Origin: Clostridiales bacterium | GTDB lineage: Bacteria; Bacillota; Clostridia; Peptostreptococcales; Anaerovoracaceae | NCBI GenBank assembly: GCA_015058275.1 | Contig: SVCQ01000004.1 | Span: 38,242-102,241 of the forward strand | Length of the DNA: 64,000 bases | Direction: 5' to 3' | Shown here: piece by piece, positions 1-11,042 of the stretch | How the letters are laid out: every line of letters begins with the position of its first letter | How positions within the stretch are numbered: position 1 is the first letter of the stretch | The notes under the pieces: generated by a model | Told to the model about the DNA's origin: nothing | What the model saw: only the letters and a program-made list of their open reading frames with translations | The model's database searches: none | Translations under genes and position numbers: made by a program

Positions 1-143
1 AGGCTGCACAGGGAGCAGCCGGCGGTGCTGGCTTCGACCCTAACAACATGGGCAACATGGGCAATATGGGCGGCATGGGAGGCAATACAGCTTCCAATGA
101 CGGCACTGTAGATGCTGACTATGAGGTCGTAGACGACGAATAA
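1..143 (+). CDS. dnaK: Molecular chaperone DnaK, C-terminal fragment (5' truncated by window)
   Basis: Gly/Met/Asn-rich tail ending ...DADYEVVDDE-stop (TAA 141-143), directly upstream of dnaJ. Confidence 0.85.
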   Translation, partial: AAQGAAGGAGFDPNNMGNMGNMGGMGGNTASNDGTVDADYEVVDDE

Positions 144-179
144 TTCAGACTGAAAGCTTTTGAAAGGTAACCACCACTG

Positions 180-1337
180 ATGGCAGACAAGAGAGATTAC
201 TATGAGGTGCTGGGAGTAGACAAAAGCGCTTCGGCTTCAGACATCAAAAAGGCTTATCACAAGCTGGCCATGAAATATCACCCGGACAGGAATCCGGGTG
301 ATAAAGCCGCTGAAGAGAAGTTCAAAGAGGCCAACGAGGCGTACGAGATACTCTCAGACCCTGACAAAAAAGACAAATACGACAGATTCGGATTCGCAGG
401 CGTAGACCCGAACTTCGGAGCGGGCCAGGGCGGCTTCGGCGGCTTTGGAGGCTTCGGTAACTTCGGCGGCGGCATGGGCGGCATGGGCGGCATGGGATTC
501 GAAGACATCTTCGACATGTTCGGCGGCATGGCCGGCGGCAGACGCAGATCCAAGGGCGGTCCTCAAAAGGGCAGAGACCTCCAGAAGACTGTCACGATCG
601 ACTTCACGGATGCTCTCTTCGGATGCAGCAAACAGATAGAGATCTCCAAGGACGTCAAGTGCAAGACCTGCGGCGGAAGCGGCAGCAAGCCGGGTACAAG
701 CAAGAAGACCTGCGACCAGTGCGGAGGCTCCGGACAGGTATCCCAGGTCAGCAATACACCGTTCGGCAGGTTCCAGAACATCACCACATGTCCTAAGTGC
801 GGAGGCACGGGCCAGATCATCGAGACACCGTGCACCGACTGCGGAGGCACGGGCGTCAAGCGCAAGAATGTCAAGATCAAGATAGACATCCCGGCCGGAG
901 TAGATACGGACAGCATCGTGACCGTAAGAGGACAGGGTGAGCCGGGACGCAACGGCGGACCTGACGGCGACCTCTACATCGTGGTCAACGTAAGACCGCA
1001 CAGCACTTACAAGAGGAGGGGCAACGACCTCTACCTCGACCTGCCGATCACCTTCGACCAGGCGGCACTCGGCGCCAAGGTGCAGGTACCGGGCTTCGGC
1101 GAGACATACAGCTACACGATCACACCGGGCACCCAGACGGGTTCGTCCTTCAGGCTCAAGGGCAAGGGAGTCCCTGATGTCAGGACGGGCAGGAAGGGAG
1201 ACCTGTACGTAAAGGTAGTAGTGGAAGTGCCTACAAAGCTCGGCCGCAAGGAGAAGAAAGCCATCGAGGACATGGCCAACGCTCTCGGCAGCGACGCTTA
1301 TCCGAAAAAGACAAAATTCGACAAACTGAAATTCTGA
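180..1337 (+). CDS. dnaJ: Chaperone DnaJ
   Basis: J-domain with HPD, G/F-rich linker, four CxxCxGxG zinc-finger repeats. Confidence 0.98.
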   Translation: MADKRDYYEVLGVDKSASASDIKKAYHKLAMKYHPDRNPGDKAAEEKFKEANEAYEILSDPDKKDKYDRFGFAGVDPNFGAGQGGFGGFGGFGNFGGGMGGMGGMGFEDIFDMFGGMAGGRRRSKGGPQKGRDLQKTVTIDFTDALFGCSKQIEISKDVKCKTCGGSGSKPGTSKKTCDQCGGSGQVSQVSNTPFGRFQNITTCPKCGGTGQIIETPCTDCGGTGVKRKNVKIKIDIPAGVDTDSIVTVRGQGEPGRNGGPDGDLYIVVNVRPHSTYKRRGNDLYLDLPITFDQAALGAKVQVPGFGETYSYTITPGTQTGSSFRLKGKGVPDVRTGRKGDLYVKVVVEVPTKLGRKEKKAIEDMANALGSDAYPKKTKFDKLKF

Positions 1338-1451
1338 CAATAAGGCCGTGACCGGACGGCGGAAAAGCAGATCAGGCGCATCTCAGGAGGACTGCAAGTG
1401 TCTCTGCGGTGCGCCATTCTTATACCGTAAAGGAAGGGAAAAGGACACAAG

Positions 1452-3749
1452 ATGATAGTAGTACCTGTATATAACATAATTCTGGCGCCGGGCGCCTCCA
1501 TATACATGGGGCTCGACCAGATCAAAAAGACAAGCGGCAGCAGGGAGATCGCTCCGGGAGAGCGTGTCGTCCTGATCGTCGCAAAGGAGAACAAAAGCCT
1601 CAACGAACTTGACGGGGACAGCTTCTATCCTATAGGCATCTCCGCAAGGATCACTGAGGTTGGCAGACAGGGCTTCGTACTTCTCCAGCTCGGCTACAGG
1701 GTCGATGTGGAGAACATAGAGATAAGACCTGACCGCACGATAAGCCTCAACAGCACAAGGCGTGTGGACATAGAGGATCTGTCGCCTGAGGTCGAGGCGC
1801 GTAAGGTCAGCGAGCTCGTCGATGAGATGAGGAAGTTCGCTTCAGGCTTTGACTGGGGCGAATCCATCGAGTACTGGCTCACACAGATCAACACCCTTGG
1901 CAAGGCAGCGAGCGCCGTATCCCCGTGGATCGATGAGAGCAACGAAAGACGCTACGCCATACTCGCTGAGGACAGCATGGCAAAGCGCGCCGACCTCATA
2001 GAGGAGATGCTCTACGGTTTCCTCGAGGTAGGCAGGATCACAAACGAGGCAATGACATCTCAGCAGCAGGAGCATCAGCAGATGTACCGCGAGACTGCGA
2101 TCAAAAGACAGATGGAACATCTCCAGAAGGAACTCGACGAGATGCATCCGGAGAACGTCAGCGATATCCAGCAGCTTGAAAACAAGATCGCCGAGTCCGG
2201 CATGAACGAGACCGCATTGAAGGAGGCCACCAAGGTCCTCAACAGACTCAAGCAGGACGGAGGACAGGGAGCGGAGTCAGGCATGCTCTACGATTACCTC
2301 GACTTCATGACAGGCCTGTCCTGGAAGAAAGCGGAGCCTCAGCACATAGATCTCGATCAGGCCAGGAGGATACTCGATGAGGATCACTACGGCCTGGATA
2401 AGGTCAAGGACCGTATCATACAGCAGATCGCTGTGATGAATCTCAAAAACAGCCAGGCCGGCTCGATACTGCTCTTTGTGGGAGCACCGGGCACCGGCAA
2501 GACCAGCATCGGCAAGAGCATCGCGAGGGCGCTCGGCCGCGAATACTCCAGGGTCAGCCTCGGAGGAGTACACGATGAGTCGGATATACGCGGCCATCGC
2601 CGTACGTACATCGGGGCGATGCCGGGCAGGATCATGGACGGCATCAGCAAGAGCGGTGCGTCCAACCCTGTGATGGTGCTCGATGAGGTGGACAAGCTCT
2701 CGGATTCCTTCCACGGAAGCCCGGCGAGCGCCCTCCTCGAGGTACTCGACCCTGAGCAGAACAACACATTCACAGACCACTACATGAACGTGCCGTACGA
2801 CCTGTCGGATGTCATGTTCATCTGCACGGCCAATACGACTGACACCATACCTGAGCCTCTTCTCAACCGCATGGAGGTCATACAGTTCAGCGGATACACT
2901 CCTGTTGAGAAACTCCATATCGCAAAGGAGCACCTCGTACCTAAGTCCATGGAGAGCATGGGCATAGAGAGCAACAACATGAGCGTAAGCGACGAGGCAA
3001 TCGAGACACTCATCTCCGACTACACCATGGAGGCGGGAGTCAGAGGTCTGCGCAAGAGGATAGACACCCTCTGCCGCATATTCGCGGTCAAGGTAGCGTC
3101 GAACCCGGGTGAGAAGTTCGAAGTCACTCCTGATGTCATCAGGGAGGAGATGGAGGACAGACCTATAACACACAGCAAGATACTGCCTGAGCCAAAGGCG
3201 GGAGTCGTTACGGGCCTCGCCTGGACACCTGTAGGAGGTGAGATACTCTACATAGAGACCATGTTCACAAAGGGCAAGGGTGAGATCATCATCACGGGCC
3301 AACTCGGCGATGTCATGAAGGAATCCGCCAGGATAGCGGTCAGCCTGGTCAAGACAATATTCCCTGACAAGGCGGATATGTTCAGCGAGAACGACCTGCA
3401 CATACACGTGCCGGAGGGCGCTGTGCCAAAGGACGGACCATCGGCCGGCATAGCTCTGACCACGGCCATCTCCTCGCTGGTGACAGGCCATATAGTCGAT
3501 CCGCACATCGCCATGACCGGCGAGGTCGCACTCAGAGGCGCGGTCACGCCTATAGGCGGGCTGCCTGAAAAGCTGATGGCGGCGGAGAGAGCCGGCATCA
3601 CAAAGGTGTTCATCCCTGAGGAGAACGAATTCGACCTCAAGGACGTGGCGGATGAAGTAAAAGACAAAATAGAGATACAGACCGTCTCAAATGTAGGCGA
3701 GGTGCTGGCGGCAACCGGCATGCTTACGGCTGCAGGCAAATCTGCCTGA
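1452..3749 (+). CDS. lon: ATP-dependent endopeptidase La (Lon)
   Basis: AAA+ Walker A GAPGTGKTSIGKSIARAL, LGGVHDESDIRGHRRTYIGAMPGRI, C-terminal protease motif PKDGPSAGIALTTA. Confidence 0.95.
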   Translation: MIVVPVYNIILAPGASIYMGLDQIKKTSGSREIAPGERVVLIVAKENKSLNELDGDSFYPIGISARITEVGRQGFVLLQLGYRVDVENIEIRPDRTISLNSTRRVDIEDLSPEVEARKVSELVDEMRKFASGFDWGESIEYWLTQINTLGKAASAVSPWIDESNERRYAILAEDSMAKRADLIEEMLYGFLEVGRITNEAMTSQQQEHQQMYRETAIKRQMEHLQKELDEMHPENVSDIQQLENKIAESGMNETALKEATKVLNRLKQDGGQGAESGMLYDYLDFMTGLSWKKAEPQHIDLDQARRILDEDHYGLDKVKDRIIQQIAVMNLKNSQAGSILLFVGAPGTGKTSIGKSIARALGREYSRVSLGGVHDESDIRGHRRTYIGAMPGRIMDGISKSGASNPVMVLDEVDKLSDSFHGSPASALLEVLDPEQNNTFTDHYMNVPYDLSDVMFICTANTTDTIPEPLLNRMEVIQFSGYTPVEKLHIAKEHLVPKSMESMGIESNNMSVSDEAIETLISDYTMEAGVRGLRKRIDTLCRIFAVKVASNPGEKFEVTPDVIREEMEDRPITHSKILPEPKAGVVTGLAWTPVGGEILYIETMFTKGKGEIIITGQLGDVMKESARIAVSLVKTIFPDKADMFSENDLHIHVPEGAVPKDGPSAGIALTTAISSLVTGHIVDPHIAMTGEVALRGAVTPIGGLPEKLMAAERAGITKVFIPEENEFDLKDVADEVKDKIEIQTVSNVGEVLAATGMLTAAGKSA

Positions 3750-3823
3750 TTGAAAAACGATCAGCCGTTACCTCAGGCTCGTGCCTCGTCGTCACGAAAC
3801 ACAAGCCGCATTATCGGCCTTCC

Positions 3824-3893
3824 ACAGGCCCCGGAAATTTACGCTCCGCTGCAAGCGTGCGGAGCTCCAAGTTTCCGAGGGCCTTTTTGTTGT
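3824..3893 (+). terminator. Long hairpin terminator after lon
   Basis: ggccccggaaattt..gctccgc..gcggagc..aagtttccgagggcc followed by tttttgtt. Confidence 0.8.
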
Positions 3894-4043
3894 CAGTCCG
3901 CTTCTGCGGTGTGTTTCAGTTCCTCCTCGGACCATCTCGCCTTCGGAAAACGGCTGATCGCCCGTATAAAAAGAATTGCTGTTATGTTAAAATAAGAAAG
4001 ACGCAAACAACTTGTTAAACGATTATAGATACGGAGGGACATC

Positions 4044-5066
4044 ATGCTTCTGGGACATGACAAGATAGAGATACTGCACCTTCCTACACCACTCGAGCAT
4101 CTCAAGAATATATCCGGGGATCTCGGCATCGATGTATGGTGCAAGAGGGATGATCTGACCAATCTCGCGACAGGAGGCAACAAGCTCAGGAAGCTCGAGT
4201 ACTTTCTCAAGGACGCTCTCGATCAGGGCGCTACAATGCTGATCACCGAGGGAGGGGCTCAGACCAATCACGGCAGGCTCACCGCCGCTGTGGCCGCCAA
4301 GTACGGACTCAGGGCGGCGATAGTCACAGAGGACGAGTATCCCGGAGAGATAAGCGCAAATCTCCTGCTGGACGGCATGCTCGGCTGCGATGTCCACTTC
4401 GTAAAGGACATGGAGACCGGCAGGCAGGCTGTCATAGATAAGTACACCGCAGAGGGCGAGAAGGTATATTACGTGCCTATGGGAGGCTCGAACGAGCTCG
4501 GCATACTCGGATATGTGGAGTGTGCCATGGAGCTCGACACACAGGCCGGGGAGCTCGGCATAGAGGACGCGACCATCTATGTAACTATCGGCAGCATGGC
4601 CACATATATCGGACTGCTGATCGGACTGAAGGAGTGCGGCTCAAAGCTCGGTCTTGTGGGCGTCAACGTACTTCCTTACGGCAGCGCCGGCCAGGAGGAG
4701 GCGGAGCTTCGTAAGGCTCTCAATGAATACTACGCCAGGATAAAGGAATTCTACGGCAGGGACTTCGGCATCACCGATGAGGATTTCGTCGTCACCACCG
4801 CGTTCATCCATGGGGCATACAACAACCCTGTGGACGAGGTAAGAGAAGTCATGTACTACCTCGCCAGAAAGGAAGCCATCATCATCGATCCTTGCTATAC
4901 GGGCAAGACTTTTGAGGCCATAGTAGCAGGAGCAAGGAGCGGAGATATCCCGGCGGGATCAAAGGTGATATTCATGCATACAGGAGGACTCCCGGGCATT
5001 TATACAAAGCACCACAGGGTGGAGCTCGAAATGGAGCTCATGCAGTACATGCATATTGAGGACTGA
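4044..5066 (+). CDS. D-cysteine desulfhydrase / ACC deaminase family PLP-dependent enzyme
   Basis: DVWCKRDDLTNLATGGNKLRKLEYFLKDA and GxxQTNH-like motif; fold-type II PLP family. Confidence 0.85.
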   Translation: MLLGHDKIEILHLPTPLEHLKNISGDLGIDVWCKRDDLTNLATGGNKLRKLEYFLKDALDQGATMLITEGGAQTNHGRLTAAVAAKYGLRAAIVTEDEYPGEISANLLLDGMLGCDVHFVKDMETGRQAVIDKYTAEGEKVYYVPMGGSNELGILGYVECAMELDTQAGELGIEDATIYVTIGSMATYIGLLIGLKECGSKLGLVGVNVLPYGSAGQEEAELRKALNEYYARIKEFYGRDFGITDEDFVVTTAFIHGAYNNPVDEVREVMYYLARKEAIIIDPCYTGKTFEAIVAGARSGDIPAGSKVIFMHTGGLPGIYTKHHRVELEMELMQYMHIED

Positions 5067-5074
5067 CAGGAGAA

Positions 5075-6220
5075 ATGGCAAGAGTTGATCGCTATAAAAG
5101 CGATGAGAGAGACAAAAGAACAGAGGCTAAGAGGAGGAAGCTTGCCGAGCGCCGCAGGGGCGGAGGCAAACGACGTGACGGCATACTCACCGTGAGGCTC
5201 ATAGTGATAGCAGTGCTGGTCATTATCCTTATAGCTCTCGTGCTCAGACTTATATTCTATGTAAGCAGCATATCCAGAGTGCATCTCACGGATGAGGGGC
5301 TGACACATGCCGAGCGCTATACGGACTTCGTCAAGGTGCACGGCATCGACGTGTCCGAGTTCCAGGATAAGATCAAATGGAAGAAAGTCAAGTCCGGTGA
5401 GGCTGACTTCGCCTTCATAAGGGCGGGCTACCGCAAGAGCGACACCGGAGAGCTGAGAACTGACGCCGACTTTGAGGAGAACATAAAAGGAGCCAATAAG
5501 GCGGGCGTCATGACGGGAGCCTACTTCTTCTCTCAGGCCGTTACCACTGATGAGGCGGTCGAGGAGGCCGAGTATCTGCTCGATCTTGTAAAGCCTTATG
5601 AGATAGACCTGCCGCTGGTCATAGACTTCGAGCTGATCGAAGGGGGCAGGCTTGCCGAGAAGGTAGCCGCCGGAGAGATGCCGGCTGCATCGAACTACCA
5701 CGATATTGTTGTGGCATTCTGCAGCAGGATAGAGGAGGCGGGCTACGAAGCGGCTGTATACGCCAACTACGACATGCTCACCAACTACATGGACTCCGAG
5801 CTGCTCGACGATCAGGAATTCGTATGGGCCGCGGAGTACGGCGGCGAATGCCATGTCAAGGGCAATTACATGTTCTGGCAGGCGTCCGAGGATGCACAGA
5901 TAGCGGGTATCGAAGGCGGAGTCGACCATGACATCTGGTATATCGATCCGGACAAGGTCTATTCGACCTACGCAAAGGGCAAGGACAACGCCGTGTCCAT
6001 AGAGAACTGCAAGGTTAAGTTCGACAAGGACAGCTACAGGCTCAGCAACCACAGGGCGATACCTAAGATCCAGGTCACTTACGAGGGCAAGAGCCTCAGG
6101 AAGGGTACGCACTACGAAGTGTCCTATGTGCGCAATACGACCGAGGGCACCGGCTACGCCATAATACGGGGGATCGACAGCTACAAGAACTGGATGGCGG
6201 TCCCGTTCACGATAGAATAA
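5075..6220 (+). CDS. Membrane-anchored GH25 family lysozyme
   Basis: N-terminal TM helix; HGIDVSEFQDKIKW..FAFIRAGYR and DFE motifs typical of GH25. Confidence 0.88.
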   Translation: MARVDRYKSDERDKRTEAKRRKLAERRRGGGKRRDGILTVRLIVIAVLVIILIALVLRLIFYVSSISRVHLTDEGLTHAERYTDFVKVHGIDVSEFQDKIKWKKVKSGEADFAFIRAGYRKSDTGELRTDADFEENIKGANKAGVMTGAYFFSQAVTTDEAVEEAEYLLDLVKPYEIDLPLVIDFELIEGGRLAEKVAAGEMPAASNYHDIVVAFCSRIEEAGYEAAVYANYDMLTNYMDSELLDDQEFVWAAEYGGECHVKGNYMFWQASEDAQIAGIEGGVDHDIWYIDPDKVYSTYAKGKDNAVSIENCKVKFDKDSYRLSNHRAIPKIQVTYEGKSLRKGTHYEVSYVRNTTEGTGYAIIRGIDSYKNWMAVPFTIE

Positions 6221-6231
6221 GGAGGTTCCCC

Positions 6232-6990
6232 ATGAAATTTGTAAGCTGGAACGTCAACGGCTTTCGGGCCGTTTTGAATAAGGGCTTCGAAGAGATATTT
6301 AAGGAAGCTGACGCTGACTTCTTTTGCCTGCAGGAGACAAAGATGCAGGAGGGACAGGCGAACTTCCACCCGGAGGGTTATCTCGAGTACTACAACTACG
6401 CGGAGAGGAAGGGCTACTCCGGCACAGCGATTTTTGTAAAGGAGTCGGTGGGAGAGCCGCTCTCGGTAGCCCGCGGCATCAACGGAGAGCATGATGACGA
6501 GGGCAGGGTCATAACGCTTGAGTACCCTGACTTCTACCTCATATGCTGCTATGTGCCTAACGCTCAGGACGGGCTGAAGCGCATCGATTACAGGTGCGAG
6601 TTTGAGGACGCGATGAGAGAGTATATGAAGTCACTGGACAAAAAGAAACCGGTCATATACTGCGGGGATCTCAACGTGGCGCACAACGAGATCGACCTCA
6701 AGAATCCGGGCCCTAACAGAGGCAATGCCGGCTTCTCCGATGAGGAGAGGGGTAAGATGACAGAGCTCCTCGGATCGGGATTCACAGACAGCTTCCGCAG
6801 TCTCTATCCTGACACGGTCACCTACTCATGGTGGTCATACCGCATGAAGGCGAGGGAGAGGAACGCAGGATGGCGCATAGACTACTTCATCATATCTGAC
6901 CGCCTGAGAGACAGGCTAAGGGACGCGGTCATACACACAGATATCTACGGCAGTGATCACTGCCCGGTATCCATAGACATAGATCTGTGA
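6232..6990 (+). CDS. Exodeoxyribonuclease III
   Basis: KFVSWNVNGFRAV, FFCLQETKMQ, CGDLNVAHNEIDLKNP, YGSDHCPVSIDI. Confidence 0.95.
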   Translation: MKFVSWNVNGFRAVLNKGFEEIFKEADADFFCLQETKMQEGQANFHPEGYLEYYNYAERKGYSGTAIFVKESVGEPLSVARGINGEHDDEGRVITLEYPDFYLICCYVPNAQDGLKRIDYRCEFEDAMREYMKSLDKKKPVIYCGDLNVAHNEIDLKNPGPNRGNAGFSDEERGKMTELLGSGFTDSFRSLYPDTVTYSWWSYRMKARERNAGWRIDYFIISDRLRDRLRDAVIHTDIYGSDHCPVSIDIDL

Positions 6991-7018
6991 CCGGCAACTG
7001 AAAGGAGAGGTATTTACG

Positions 7019-8725
7019 ATGAACGACAAAAGCAACTCAAAGAGGATACTGACGCTGCTGATGGCTCTGATGCTGTCTGCCGCCATGGTGCTTACCGGCT
7101 GCTCAGGCAGTGGCGGAGAGGAGGGCTCTCAGTCCGATGCCGAGGGCGAAGGCAGCGGCAAGGTAATGGTGCTCTATACATCGGATATCCACTGCGGAGT
7201 GGACGACGGCTTCGGCTTCGCGGGACTCAGGGCGGTGAGAGATCAGCTGGAGTCACAGGGCTATGAGACCATACTCGTGGATAACGGAGACGCTATCCAG
7301 GGCGATTCCATAGGCATGATGTCCAAGGGGGAGAAGATCATCGAGCTGATGAACATCCTCAAGTACGATGTGGCTACATTCGGCAACCACGAGTTCGACT
7401 ATACGGTGCCTAACATGGAGGAACTGGTCAAAAAGGCGGACTTCCCGTATATAAGCTGTAATTTCACAAAGAACGGCGAGCTCGTATATGATCCGTATAT
7501 CATCAAGGAGGCCGGCGGCATCAAGATAGCGTTTGTGGGAGTCACGACGCCTACCACGCTCAGGACATGCCTGCCTGAGTACTTCCAGGATGAGAACGGC
7601 AAGCAGATATACGGCTTTAAGGAGGGCGGCGATGGCGAGGAGCTGTACGCAGCCGTACAGGAGGCGGTAGACAGCGCGAGAGCCGAAGGCGCGGACTACG
7701 TATACATCATGGGTCATATGGGCATCAAGGCCACGGATGCTCCGTGGACATATGCTGACGTCATAGAGCATACAAGCGGGATCGATGTATTCCTCGATGG
7801 TCATTCGCACGACACAGAACAGGTCGTGATGAAGGACAAGGAGGGCAAGGATGTCGTCAGGACCGCGTGCGGCACCAAGCTGCAGGCCATCGGATACAGC
7901 GAGCTCTCAAAGGACGAGGGCGTGATCGATACAAATATCTGGACGTGGAACAACGACAAGAGTGTGCCTGATCTGCTTGGCGTAGACAATGAAGCCGGAG
8001 AGGCGGTGGACAAGGCACTGGACGAGCTCAAAGAAGAGCTGGATGTCGTCATAGGCAAGTCCACTTCCGATCTCACCATATTCGATCCTGAGGTAAAGAA
8101 TAACGACGGCTCGCCTGTCAGGATGGTCAGAAGGGCCGAAACCAATCTCGGAGACTTCTGCCCGGACGCGATCAGAGACCGGATGGACGCGGATATAGCG
8201 CTGGTCAACGGCGGCAGCATCAGAGTGGACCTGAAGAAGGGGGATATCACGTACGGCAACATACTTGAGGTATTCCCGTTCAACAACAATCTGATCAAGC
8301 TGGAGGTGACAGGCCAGCAGATACTCGACGCTCTCGAGTGGGGCGCCAGATCGCTTCCTGACGAGAACGGAGGCTTCCTGCAGGTATCCGGCATGAGCTA
8401 CGAGGTGGATGTCAACATACCGTCTACATGCACCGAGGAGGATGAGATGTTTACCGGAGTGAGCGGTGAGCGCAGAGTAAAGAACGTCATGGTCGGCGGA
8501 GAGCCTATCGATCCGGCTGCCACATATACGGTGGCGGGCTCCGACTTCCTCCTGACCGGACACGGAGACGGACATACGGCATTCGACGGCGCTACTGTCC
8601 TTGCCGGCAGCGGCATGCTCGACAGCGAAGCGCTGATCACCTACATAAAGGAAACTCTCGGAGGAGAGATCGGAAGCGAGTACAGCGATCCGTACGGAGA
8701 CGGACGCATCAGGATAATTCAATAA
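7019..8725 (+). CDS. Bifunctional UDP-sugar hydrolase/5'-nucleotidase lipoprotein
   Basis: Lipobox LTGCSG; metallophosphoesterase motifs YTSDIHCG, NGDAIQG, GNHEFDY; C-terminal 5'-nucleotidase domain. Confidence 0.92.
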   Translation: MNDKSNSKRILTLLMALMLSAAMVLTGCSGSGGEEGSQSDAEGEGSGKVMVLYTSDIHCGVDDGFGFAGLRAVRDQLESQGYETILVDNGDAIQGDSIGMMSKGEKIIELMNILKYDVATFGNHEFDYTVPNMEELVKKADFPYISCNFTKNGELVYDPYIIKEAGGIKIAFVGVTTPTTLRTCLPEYFQDENGKQIYGFKEGGDGEELYAAVQEAVDSARAEGADYVYIMGHMGIKATDAPWTYADVIEHTSGIDVFLDGHSHDTEQVVMKDKEGKDVVRTACGTKLQAIGYSELSKDEGVIDTNIWTWNNDKSVPDLLGVDNEAGEAVDKALDELKEELDVVIGKSTSDLTIFDPEVKNNDGSPVRMVRRAETNLGDFCPDAIRDRMDADIALVNGGSIRVDLKKGDITYGNILEVFPFNNNLIKLEVTGQQILDALEWGARSLPDENGGFLQVSGMSYEVDVNIPSTCTEEDEMFTGVSGERRVKNVMVGGEPIDPAATYTVAGSDFLLTGHGDGHTAFDGATVLAGSGMLDSEALITYIKETLGGEIGSEYSDPYGDGRIRIIQ

Positions 8726-8730
8726 AAGGC

Positions 8731-8759
8731 TTGTTATATCCGGATCAATCGTGTACAAT
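8731..8759 (+). promoter_or_regulatory. Putative sigma70-type promoter for rpsT
   Basis: TTGTTA, 17 bp spacer, TACAAT. Confidence 0.6.
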
Positions 8760-8807
8760 AGCGGTTGCGAATTAATGCATTATTAATGAAAGTGGGGTAA
8801 ATAACTA

Positions 8808-9077
8808 ATGGCAAACATTAAATCCGCAAAGAAAAGAATCCGCGTAATCGACAAGAAGACAGCTCGTAACATCAGAGTCAAGAACCACGTCAAGGAGGCT
8901 GAGAAGGCATTCCTGGCTGCTGTAGAGGCAGGCAATAAGGAAGAGGCTCAGAAGGCATTCCAGCACGTAGAGAAGAAGCTGATGCAGGCATCCGCAAAGG
9001 GTACCTTCCACAAGAACACTGTCTCCCGTAAGATCGGCAGATTCGAGAGAAAGCTCAACGCGCTCAGCGCAAAGTAA
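8808..9077 (+). CDS. rpsT: 30S ribosomal protein S20
   Basis: MANIKSAKKRIRVIDKKTARNIRVKN; short basic protein. Confidence 0.97.
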   Translation: MANIKSAKKRIRVIDKKTARNIRVKNHVKEAEKAFLAAVEAGNKEEAQKAFQHVEKKLMQASAKGTFHKNTVSRKIGRFERKLNALSAK

Positions 9078-9116
9078 TCTCACCCGTCCCCACACGCGTA
9101 TAAGTTAAATGCGCAG

Positions 9117-9146
9117 ACAGCCGGAGTGTCTCCCGGCTGTTTTTTA
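9117..9146 (+). terminator. Rho-independent terminator after rpsT
   Basis: acagccgg-agtgtctc-ccggctgt-tttttt. Confidence 0.85.
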
Positions 9147-9228
9147 TGTTAGAATATGAGGCAGAGCCCGGCTCTTAATATATCTGCTCCTGCGATCGGT
9201 CAAGGAAGCGAAATCAAAAGGTGAATAG

Positions 9229-11040
9229 ATGAGTTATCTCGACAATATCAGAAATTTCAGCATCATAGCGCACATAGATCACGGCAAGTCGACACTGGCG
9301 GACCGTCTCATTGAGAAGACAGGACTCGTCGAGGCGCGTGACATGAAGGAACAGTATCTCGACAACATGGACATCGAGCGTGAGCGAGGCATCACGATCA
9401 AGCTCCAGACGACGAGACTCGTATACAAGGCAAAGGACGGCAATGAGTACATCCTCAACCTCATCGACACGCCGGGACATGTGGACTTCAATTATGAGGT
9501 CTCAAGATCCCTTGCGGCATGCGACGGGGCGGTCCTTGTAGTGGACGCGACACAGGGAGTCGAGGCGCAGACCCTCGGCAACGTATACCTCGCTCTGGAT
9601 GAGGATCTTGAGATACTTCCGGTCCTCAACAAGATGGATCTTGACTCGGCCCGGCCGGATGACGCGAGAGCCGAGATAGAGGATATCATAGGGCTCGATG
9701 CATCCGAGGCTCCTGAGATCTCAGCCAAGACAGGTCAGGGCGTGGATGAGATGCTCGAAAAGCTCGTAGAGGTCATCCCGCCTCCAAAGGGCGACCCGGA
9801 CGGCAAGCTCAAGGCCCTCATATTCGATTCGTATTACGACAGCTACAAGGGCGTTGTCATTTACACCCGCATATTCGACGGCAGGGTCAAGCGCGGGGAT
9901 ACCATCCGCATGATGAACACCGGCAAGAACTACGAGGTGACCGAGGTAGGCTACTGCGTGCCGACGACTCTGCCGGCATCAGAGCTCAAGGCCGGCGAAG
10001 TAGGATATATCTGCGGCAGTATCAAACAGGTAGCTGATGCGAGAGTGGGAGATACCATAACTCTTGCATCCGATCCGGCTGATCAGGCCCTCAAGGGATA
10101 CAAAAAAGCTCAGTCCATGGTATACTGCGGCATCTTCCCGGCTGAGGGCGAGAAGTACGAAAACGTCAAGGACGCCCTCGAAAAGCTCCAGGTCAACGAC
10201 GCGGCATTCAACTTTGAGCCTGAGAATTCCGCGGCTCTCGGCTACGGCTTCAGATGCGGCTTCCTGGGACTTCTCCACATGGACGTCATCACAGAGAGGC
10301 TCGCAAGAGAGTTCGACCTCGACGTGATCACGACGCTTCCATCGGTAGTATATAAGGTCGTGATGAAGGACGGCAGGGTGCTCGAGATACAAAATCCGTC
10401 AAACCTGCCTGATCCTATAGAGATATCGCATATAGAGGAGCCTATAGTCAAAGCGGATATCATGACGCCTAACGAATACGTCGGCAGTATAATGACGCTC
10501 TGCCAGGCGCGGCGCGGCAATATGGTGCACATGGAGTATCTCACCAAGACGAGGGTCCAGCTCCACTATGAGATACCGCTCAACGAGGTCATATACGACT
10601 TCTTTGACGCTCTCAAGTCGAGGACCAGAGGCTATGCCTCCCTCGACTACGAGTTCCTGAGATACCAGCAGGCCAAGCTCGTAAAGCTCGACATACTCCT
10701 GAACCGCGAGAAGATAGATGCTCTGTCGACTATAGTTCCGGAAGAGGAAGCCATGGCAAAGGGCAGGGGCATCTGCGAGAAGCTCAAGGACATAATCCCA
10801 AGACATCAGTTCGAGGTGCCGATCCAGGCAGCCATCGGGCAGAAGATCATAGCCAGAGAGACGGTAAGGGCATATCGCAAGGACGTTCTTGCCAAGTGCT
10901 ACGGCGGAGACGTTTCGCGTAAGAAGAAGCTGCTCGAAAAGCAAAAGGCAGGCAAGAAGAGGATGCGCCAGTTCGGTACCGTCACGGTGCCACAGGAGGC
11001 GTTCACTGAAGTTCTCAAGCTTGATGACGGGGGTAAGTAG
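9229..11040 (+). CDS. lepA: Elongation factor 4 (LepA)
   Basis: [31 protein letters not shown], full LepA C-terminal domain. Confidence 0.98.
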   Translation: MSYLDNIRNFSIIAHIDHGKSTLADRLIEKTGLVEARDMKEQYLDNMDIERERGITIKLQTTRLVYKAKDGNEYILNLIDTPGHVDFNYEVSRSLAACDGAVLVVDATQGVEAQTLGNVYLALDEDLEILPVLNKMDLDSARPDDARAEIEDIIGLDASEAPEISAKTGQGVDEMLEKLVEVIPPPKGDPDGKLKALIFDSYYDSYKGVVIYTRIFDGRVKRGDTIRMMNTGKNYEVTEVGYCVPTTLPASELKAGEVGYICGSIKQVADARVGDTITLASDPADQALKGYKKAQSMVYCGIFPAEGEKYENVKDALEKLQVNDAAFNFEPENSAALGYGFRCGFLGLLHMDVITERLAREFDLDVITTLPSVVYKVVMKDGRVLEIQNPSNLPDPIEISHIEEPIVKADIMTPNEYVGSIMTLCQARRGNMVHMEYLTKTRVQLHYEIPLNEVIYDFFDALKSRTRGYASLDYEFLRYQQAKLVKLDILLNREKIDALSTIVPEEEAMAKGRGICEKLKDIIPRHQFEVPIQAAIGQKIIARETVRAYRKDVLAKCYGGDVSRKKKLLEKQKAGKKRMRQFGTVTVPQEAFTEVLKLDDGGK

Positions 11041-11042
11041 AG

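Noticed and set aside
430-545. GGC-rich short repeats in dnaJ
   Set aside because: Encodes the normal Gly/Phe-rich linker of DnaJ, not a CRISPR or mobile repeat.
354-1340. 328-aa minus-strand ORF antisense to dnaJ
   Set aside because: Shadow ORF from codon bias; the opposite strand encodes unmistakable DnaJ.
2277-3506. 409-aa minus-strand ORF antisense to lon
   Set aside because: No recognisable domain; lies wholly within Lon coding sequence.
3750-3995. 81-aa ORF after lon
   Set aside because: Runs through the terminator hairpin and intergenic DNA; no ribosome-binding site or recognisable protein.
5000-6112. 370-aa minus-strand ORF antisense to the GH25 lysozyme
   Set aside because: Low-complexity shadow translation; + strand has clear GH25 motifs.
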